This document shows, piece after piece, positions 59,367 through 64,000 of a stretch of 64,000 nt of DNA. The notes under the pieces are model-generated. The model had not been told where the DNA came from. It made no database searches and saw nothing but the letters and a program-made list of their open reading frames with translations. This DNA is from Streptomyces luteolifulvus (lineage in GTDB: Bacteria > Actinomycetota > Actinomycetes > Streptomycetales > Streptomycetaceae), in the NCBI RefSeq assembly GCF_008806595.1, contig NZ_VZRB01000012.1:62001-126000 (forward strand), written 5' to 3'. The number at the start of each line of letters is the position of its first letter. Position 1 is the first letter of the stretch. Both the position numbers and the translations under genes were made by a program.

Positions 59367-60395
59367 ATGACAACCGTTGATCCGGCCCCTCCGCCGCCCA
59401 TGCGGCTGAGGGAGCTCGTTTTCGGGGCGGCCTGCGCCGCCGCCGTTCGCGCGGCCGCCCGCCTGGGTGTCGCCGACGCCCTGGAAGACACGCCCATGAC
59501 GGTGGAGGACCTGGCCTCGGCGGTGAAGTCCCAGCCGAAGACCCTGCGGCGGCTGCTGCGCGCGCTGGCCTGCCAGGGGATCTTCGTGGAGCGCCCCGAC
59601 GGAACCTTCGCGCACACGGAGATGTCCCGGCTGCTGCGCGAGGACGACCCGCACAGCCTGCGGTACATCGCCCTGTGGTGTACCGAGCCATGGACGTGGG
59701 ACGTCTGGCCGAAGCTCGACGAGGCGGTCCGCTCCGGCCGGAACGTCTTCGAGGACGTGTACGGCAAAGAGTTCTTCGAGTACCTCAACGAAGAGGCTCC
59801 CGAGTCCGCGCATGTGTTCAACCGGGCCATGACGACGTCCAGCGAGCAGTCGGCGCGGGACGTCGCGAACCTGCTCGATCTGAGCGGGGTGTCCTCGGTC
59901 GCCGACATCGGGGGCGGCCAGGGGCAGGTCGTGGCCAGCCTGCTGGAGAAGCACCCCGGGATGCACGGCACGCTGCTCGATCTGCCGGGTGTGGTGGAGA
60001 ACGCCGATCCGCGTCTGCGCGAGGGCGGCGCGCTGGCCGACCGGGTGAGCATCGTGGCCCGGGACTGCCGCGAGGACATCCCCGTCCAGGCGGACATGTA
60101 CATCATCAAGAACATCCTGGAGTGGGACGACGACAGCACCCGCAGGGCACTGGCGAACGTCCGCAAGGCGGCCCGGCCCGGTGCCCGTGTCGTGGTCATC
60201 GAGAACCTGGTGGACGACACCCCGTCGATGAGGTTCACGACCGCCATGGACCTGTTGCTGCTCCTCAATGTGGGCGGCGCGAAGCACACCCGGCAGAGCA
60301 TGGTCGACCGGCTCACGGACGCGGGGCTGGTCATCGGCGAGATCCGCCCGGTCAACCCGTATCTCCACGCCTTCGAGTGCACCGTTCCCCGCTGA
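59367..60395 (+). CDS. Polyketide-type SAM-dependent O-methyltransferase
   Basis: 342 residues. The N-terminal dimerisation/winged-helix domain (LVFGAACAAAVRAAARLGVADALEDTPMTVEDLASAVKSQPKTLRRLLRALACQGIF) and the C-terminal Rossmann domain with VADIGGGQGQVVASLLEKHPGMHGTLLDLPGVV and MYIIKNILEWDDDSTRRALANVRKAARPG are those of the O-methyltransferase family acting on aromatic polyketides (TcmN/DnrK-like). Its position facing the type II polyketide operon suggests it methylates the aromatic product made by it. It ends at a strong shared terminator. Confidence 0.9.
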   Translation: MTTVDPAPPPPMRLRELVFGAACAAAVRAAARLGVADALEDTPMTVEDLASAVKSQPKTLRRLLRALACQGIFVERPDGTFAHTEMSRLLREDDPHSLRYIALWCTEPWTWDVWPKLDEAVRSGRNVFEDVYGKEFFEYLNEEAPESAHVFNRAMTTSSEQSARDVANLLDLSGVSSVADIGGGQGQVVASLLEKHPGMHGTLLDLPGVVENADPRLREGGALADRVSIVARDCREDIPVQADMYIIKNILEWDDDSTRRALANVRKAARPGARVVVIENLVDDTPSMRFTTAMDLLLLLNVGGAKHTRQSMVDRLTDAGLVIGEIRPVNPYLHAFECTVPR

Positions 60396-60398
60396 TCG

Positions 60399-60459
60399 GG
60401 AGAAACCCGAGGCCGCCGGCTCCGCGTCTGACGCGGAGCCGGCGGCCTCGGGTTTCTCC
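60399..60459. terminator. Strong 29-bp bidirectional terminator hairpin
   Basis: A perfect 29-bp inverted repeat: left arm 60399-60427 (starting ggagaaacccgagg) and right arm 60431-60459 (ending cctcgggtttctcc), with a 3-nt ctg loop. The aaaccc/gggttt base of the stem gives a short T-run on each strand. It lies 3 bp after the O-methyltransferase stop and 10 bp before the cyclase stop. Confidence 0.85.
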
Positions 60460-60469
60460 GAGCGGGCGC

Positions 60470-60802
60470 TCAGGAGGCGGCGTCCCGCTCCCAGCGGTAG
60501 AAGCAGTGCGCCATGGCGTCCTTGGGGCTGCGCCAGGTCTCGGGGTCGTAGGCGCTGACGAAGGCCGACAGCTTCTCGCTGACGCTGCGGAACTCGGGGT
60601 GGCCCGCCACCTTCGCGATGGCGGGTCCCGGGTCCTGGTCGGCTTCGATGAGGTGCAGATAGACGTCGCCGAACTGGAAGAGGCTGCGCCGCCGCACCCC
60701 GACCAGGTGCGGGAGTTCACCCCGGTCGGACTCGGTGAACACATCGGCGATCGCCGGCGCCGAACCGGGCGCCATACGGGCGACGATCAGGGCGTGGTGC
60801 AT
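60470..60802 (-). CDS. TcmI-family type II polyketide cyclase
   Basis: 110 residues. It matches TcmI/WhiE ORFVII-like cyclases: HHALIVARMAPGSAPAIADVFTESDRGELPHLVGVRRRSLFQFGDVYLHLIEADQDPGPAI and FVSAYDPETWRSPKDAMAHCFYRWE. Small ferredoxin-like-fold dimers of this family close later rings of the aromatic polyketide. Last gene of the operon KS-alpha, CLF, ACP, aromatase, cyclase, which is the order of spore-pigment clusters. Confidence 0.93.
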   Translation of the reverse strand: MHHALIVARMAPGSAPAIADVFTESDRGELPHLVGVRRRSLFQFGDVYLHLIEADQDPGPAIAKVAGHPEFRSVSEKLSAFVSAYDPETWRSPKDAMAHCFYRWERDAAS

Positions 60803-60825
60803 CGGGGGTCCTTCCTGAGCGTCCG

Positions 60826-61305
60826 TCAGCGGGGCATGACGGCCGCGTCCTTGTGGTCACGGGCCGCCTGCTCGACCTTGTCCCGGATGAGGGCCATCTG
60901 CGTAAGGGAGTTGCGGTTGATGTTGTCCGTCATCCACTCGTCGTCGACGGGGGCGTCGGGCTTCATCGCGAAGTCCTGCACCCAGCGCATGTGGATGCCG
61001 CCCGGCATCTCCGTGTACTCCCACAGGATGTTCATGTGAGCGAACGGGCCGGTCTCCACACGGCGGGCCCGGACGGTGAGCTTGTCGCGGTCCACGGTCC
61101 GCTCCGAGACCCAGCTCCAGACCTTCCCGTTCTCGTCGGGGTGCATGGTCAGGCGGAAGGTCGTCGAGTCGCCCTCGCGGGAGAGCACTTCGACGGACGC
61201 GTACTCGCTGAAGAGCTGCGGCCAGCTCTCGATGTCGTTGGTCATGTCCCAGACGAGGTCGAGAGGGGCGTCGATGGTGATGCTGTTCTCGGTGTGTCCT
61301 GCCAC
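60826..61305 (-). CDS. Polyketide aromatase/cyclase (SRPBCC fold)
   Basis: 159 residues of the START/SRPBCC superfamily: HTENSITIDAPLDLVWDMTNDIESWPQLFSEYASVEVLSREGDSTTFRLTM, with WVSERTVDRDKLTVRARRVETGPFAHMNILWEYTEMPGG. Single-domain aromatases of this kind (WhiE ORFVI, TcmN N-terminal type) direct first-ring cyclisation of nascent poly-beta-ketone. One base separates its start from the ACP stop, so translation is coupled. Confidence 0.93.
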   Translation of the reverse strand: MAGHTENSITIDAPLDLVWDMTNDIESWPQLFSEYASVEVLSREGDSTTFRLTMHPDENGKVWSWVSERTVDRDKLTVRARRVETGPFAHMNILWEYTEMPGGIHMRWVQDFAMKPDAPVDDEWMTDNINRNSLTQMALIRDKVEQAARDHKDAAVMPR

Positions 61306-61306
61306 T

Positions 61307-61567
61307 TCAGGCTCCAGCCTTGAGGGTGTTGTTGACGAGGTCGAGGAATTCCCGGGGGGTCTTGCAGCGCTCCGCGTCGGGGGGCAGCGGCCGGCTGTAG
61401 CGGTTCTCCAGCTCGCCGACGATGCCGAGCAGGCCGAGCGAGTCGAGGCCGAAGGAGGCGAAGGGGGTGTCCGCCGCCTGCTTGAGTTCCTTGGGGTCGA
61501 CGGTGATCCCGGCCGCCTTCTTCATCAGGGTGGCCAGTTCGTCGAGGGTCACTTCGGTGGTGATCAT
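61307..61567 (-). CDS. Acyl carrier protein of the type II polyketide synthase
   Basis: 86 residues from the ATG at 61567 (an upstream ATG lacks homology). The phosphopantetheine site is ASFGLDSLGLLGIVGELE, with the Ser in the DSL motif. It carries the growing chain between KS-alpha/CLF and the cyclases. It lies 25 bp after the CLF gene and one base before the aromatase gene. Confidence 0.95.
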   Translation of the reverse strand: MITTEVTLDELATLMKKAAGITVDPKELKQAADTPFASFGLDSLGLLGIVGELENRYSRPLPPDAERCKTPREFLDLVNNTLKAGA

Positions 61568-61592
61568 GGGGTGTTCTCCTTCCCGCCCGGTC

Positions 61593-62840
61593 CTACCGGG
61601 CACAGTCCCCGCCGCGGCGCAGCACGAGCGCCGCGTTGGAGCCCATGAGTCCTCTGCTGAGGACCAGGGCCGTGCGCAGCTCGGCGGGGCGAGCGCGAGA
61701 CATCACGAGGTCGAGGTCGTGGCAGATGTCGAACACATTGGGGGTGGGCGGCACCTGCCCGTGTTCCATGGCGAGCACCGCGGCCGCGATGTCCAGCAGG
61801 GGCGCTCCGCAGTAGGCACGCCCGATACCGGTCTTGGGCGCTGTGACGGGGACCCGGGTGCCATGCGCCCCGAGGGCGTCGGCGATGGCCAGTGCCTCGG
61901 CGCGGTCGGCCTCCGGGACGCCGAGCGCGTCGGCGAACACGACGTCGATCTCCTCGGGGGCGCACCCGGCCTCGTCCAGGGCTCCGCGGATCGCGCGGGC
62001 GAGTCCCTCCCTGGACTGCTCCCACCGGGAGGCTCCGGTGAAGGTGGCGGCATGGCCGGCCACCACGGCCCGGACGGCCGTGCCACGGTCGCGGGCCTGT
62101 GCCTCGTCCTCCACGACGAGCATCGCGCCGCCCTCCGCGGGCACGAAGCCGCAGGCTGCCCTGGTGAAGGGGCGGTAGGCGCGATCGGGCTCCTCGACGG
62201 TGCTCAGGTCGGGATATCCGAGCTGGCAGACCATCGAGTACGGGGCGAGGGGTGCCTCGGCGGCGCCGACGACGACCGCGCCGGTGCCGCGCCCCACGGC
62301 GCGGGCGGCGTGCGCGACGGCGTCGAGGCCGCCCGCCTCGTCGCTCGCGACCACTCCGCAGGGCCCCTTGAAGCCGCCGCGGATGGAGATCTGACCGGTG
62401 CTGGCGGCGTAGAACCAGGCGATGGACTGGTACGGGCCGACGAACTTGGATCCCTGTCCCCACAGTTTCTGCAGTTCGCGCTGTCCGAACTCGCCGCCTC
62501 CGGAGCCGGCGGCGGTGACCACGCCGATGGAGTACGGGTCCGCGGGGTCACCGCTGCCGAGTCCGGCGTCGTCGAGGGCGAGGGCGGCCGCGGCCATGGC
62601 GAAGTGGCTGAACCGGTCGGTCTGGACGAGGAAGCGCTCCTCGATGAGGGCCGCGGCGTCGAAGTCCCGGACCTCGCCCGCCACCCGGAGCGGCAGGTGG
62701 TCGCATCCCTCACGGGTGATCCGGTCCAGAACGCCGAGGCCTTCCCTGAGGGACTTCCAGTACGCGTCGACGCGTGTGGCGTTGGGCGCGATCACACCGA
62801 TCCCGGTGACGGCCGCGCGCCCGGGGCGCTGAGTGCTCAT
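61593..62840 (-). CDS. Ketosynthase chain-length factor (KS-beta/CLF)
   Basis: 415 residues from the ATG at 62840, overlapping the KS-alpha stop as ATGA. It has the KS fold (AAVTGIGVIAPNA, TRAACGFVPAEGGAMLVVED, APKTGIGRAYCGAPLLDIAAAVLAMEHGQVPPTPN) but lacks the catalytic Cys. The equivalent position, in GVVASDEAGGLDAV, is E168 rather than the Gln usual in CLFs. CLF pairs with KS-alpha and sets chain length. Spore-pigment CLFs form long chains; the exact length cannot be read here. Confidence 0.94.
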   Translation of the reverse strand: MSTQRPGRAAVTGIGVIAPNATRVDAYWKSLREGLGVLDRITREGCDHLPLRVAGEVRDFDAAALIEERFLVQTDRFSHFAMAAAALALDDAGLGSGDPADPYSIGVVTAAGSGGGEFGQRELQKLWGQGSKFVGPYQSIAWFYAASTGQISIRGGFKGPCGVVASDEAGGLDAVAHAARAVGRGTGAVVVGAAEAPLAPYSMVCQLGYPDLSTVEEPDRAYRPFTRAACGFVPAEGGAMLVVEDEAQARDRGTAVRAVVAGHAATFTGASRWEQSREGLARAIRGALDEAGCAPEEIDVVFADALGVPEADRAEALAIADALGAHGTRVPVTAPKTGIGRAYCGAPLLDIAAAVLAMEHGQVPPTPNVFDICHDLDLVMSRARPAELRTALVLSRGLMGSNAALVLRRGGDCAR

Positions 62841-64000
62841 CGTGTCCTCCCGCCCGGCCCGGTCAGGAGCACCGCGGACTGGAAACCGCCGAAACCGCTG
62901 CCGACGGAAAGCACGTTCCTGAGCTTCCGCGGACGTGCGGTGCGCGGCACGTAGTCCAGGTCGCATTCGGGGTCGGGGGTCTCGTAGTTCGCCGTCGGAG
63001 GCACGACCTGGTGAGTGATGGCCAGGACGCAGGCGACGACTTCGATCGCGCCGATCGCGCCGAGGGAGTGCCCCACCATGGATTTGATGGAGCTCATGGG
63101 CGTGTCGTAGGCGTGGGCGCCCAGGGACCGCTTGACCGCGGCGGTCTCGTGCCGGTCGTTCTGCCGGGTGCCCGAGCCGTGCGCGTTGACGTAGTCGATC
63201 AGCGTGGGGTCGAGGCGGGCCTGGTCGAGCGTGGTGTCGATCGCCCGGGCCATCTCCAGTCCCTCGCCGGTCAGACCGGTCATGTGGTAGGCGTTGCCGT
63301 AGGTGGCGTAGCCGCCGATCTCGCAGTACACGTGCGCGCCGCGGGCCCGGGCGTGCTCGTACTCCTCCAGGACGAGCACCGCCGCGCCCTCGCCCATGAC
63401 GAAGCCGTTGCGGTGGGCGTCGAAGGGCCGGGAGGCGTGCTCGGGGTCGTCGTTGTTGGGCGACGTCGCCTTGATGGCGTCGAAGCAGGCCATGGTGATC
63501 GGGGAGATCGGCGAGTCCGACGCCCCGGCCATGCAGACGTCGGCGCGGCCCTCGGCGACGGTGTGGAAGGCGTAGCCCACCGCGTCGAGTCCGGAGGTGC
63601 AGCCGGTGGAGACCGTCTGCACCGGGCCCTTGGCACCGAACTGCTCGGCGACGACCGAGGCGAGCGTGCTCGGCGAGAACGCCAGGTGCAGTTGCGGTTC
63701 GGCCGCGCGGTGGTCGACGTCCCACCGCTGCCCGCCCTCGCTGACCAGGACGTAGTCGTGTTCCAAGCGGGTGGTGCCGCCGACGGCGCTGCCCAGGGAG
63801 ACGCCGATGCGCCAGGGGTCCTCCTGGCCGGTGTCGAGTCCGGAGTCGCTTACGGCCTCTTCGGCGGCCACCGCGGCGAACTGGATGTAGCGGTCCGCGT
63901 GGTCGCGAAGCTCCGGGTCGAGGCCGTGCGCGAGCGGGTCGAAGTCGCATTCGGCCGCTATGCGTGAGCGCAGGCCCGCCGGATCGAAGAGGGTGATGCC
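62837..64000 (-). CDS. Ketosynthase KS-alpha of the type II polyketide synthase (5' end beyond window)
   Basis: The 3' 1164 bp of a KS-alpha gene; the start lies beyond base 64000. The active-site Cys is in VQTVSTGCTSGLDAVGYAF (codon 63599-63601), with His motifs in DYVNAHGSGTRQNDRHE and SIKSMVGHSLGAIGAIE. It condenses malonyl-ACP units with its CLF partner. The neighbours (CLF, ACP, SRPBCC aromatase, TcmI cyclase) in this order match spore-pigment (whiE-type) loci of streptomycetes; this is inferred from gene order and resemblance. Confidence 0.95.
   Translation of the reverse strand, partial: GITLFDPAGLRSRIAAECDFDPLAHGLDPELRDHADRYIQFAAVAAEEAVSDSGLDTGQEDPWRIGVSLGSAVGGTTRLEHDYVLVSEGGQRWDVDHRAAEPQLHLAFSPSTLASVVAEQFGAKGPVQTVSTGCTSGLDAVGYAFHTVAEGRADVCMAGASDSPISPITMACFDAIKATSPNNDDPEHASRPFDAHRNGFVMGEGAAVLVLEEYEHARARGAHVYCEIGGYATYGNAYHMTGLTGEGLEMARAIDTTLDQARLDPTLIDYVNAHGSGTRQNDRHETAAVKRSLGAHAYDTPMSSIKSMVGHSLGAIGAIEVVACVLAITHQVVPPTANYETPDPECDLDYVPRTARPRKLRNVLSVGSGFGGFQSAVLLTGPGGRTR

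Overview
The window is high-GC DNA typical of a Streptomyces chromosome. It has GTG, TTG and probably CTG starts, ATGA overlaps between genes, a complete conservon, a xylA/xylB/ROK locus, and at the right edge a type II polyketide gene set of the spore-pigment (whiE) type. All assignments were made by reading translations; no database search was run.

Layout. 0.1-9.6 kb: a flavin monooxygenase, an MltG-like transglycosylase, an ABC exporter divergent from a MarR regulator across a nested palindrome, a decayed PNGase-like gene, a heterodimeric ABC exporter with complementary degenerate motifs, a DUF5709-like protein and zinc-independent ribosomal protein L31. 9.6-14.5 kb: a membrane hydrolase, a Ski2-like helicase, a TesB thioesterase and a frameshifted acetyltransferase. 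14.6-16.1 kb: a thioredoxin-like/organomercurial lyase fusion divergent from a MerR regulator across a textbook MerR operator.

16.2-35.6 kb is the accessory island and the most interesting part. It is bordered by gene remnants (Clp_N-like on the left, histidine kinase on the right) and has less biased codon use than its surroundings. Its left half is a divergent biosynthetic locus. The leftward operon encodes a circularly permuted ATP-grasp enzyme, a radical SAM protein ending in a CCAEP tail, a DsrE-like protein, a hydroxymandelate-synthase/HPPD-like dioxygenase, a PaaK-like adenylating enzyme and a glycosyltransferase. The rightward genes encode a clavaminate-synthase-like oxygenase, a methyltransferase-like protein and a MurF-like ligase, and they face a tandem thioredoxin in which both active sites are CxxS. 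The right half is a RiPP-like operon: a GRDP-like protein, a single-chain TfuA-YcaO fusion that appears to start at CTG, a radical SAM enzyme lacking SPASM cysteines, and a SagB-type dehydrogenase. No classical precursor peptide is evident. I infer one or two uncharacterised peptide or amino-acid-derived products.

35.6-64 kb returns to ordinary Streptomyces content: a DUF4760-like membrane protein, a DUF6397-like protein, a solo roadblock protein, the conservon CvnABCD, an MHYT sensor, a methyltransferase, a DUF2236 oxygenase, hypothetical genes, a decayed tannase-like gene, a secreted phytase-like esterase, xylose catabolism, an N-acetylmuramoyl-alanine amidase, a GAF regulator with aldehyde dehydrogenase, an FAD oxidase and a beta-helix protein. 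It ends with an O-methyltransferase converging on the polyketide operon (KS-alpha, CLF, ACP, aromatase, cyclase; KS-alpha cut by the window end). Several convergent gene pairs share short perfect hairpins that overlap their stop codons.
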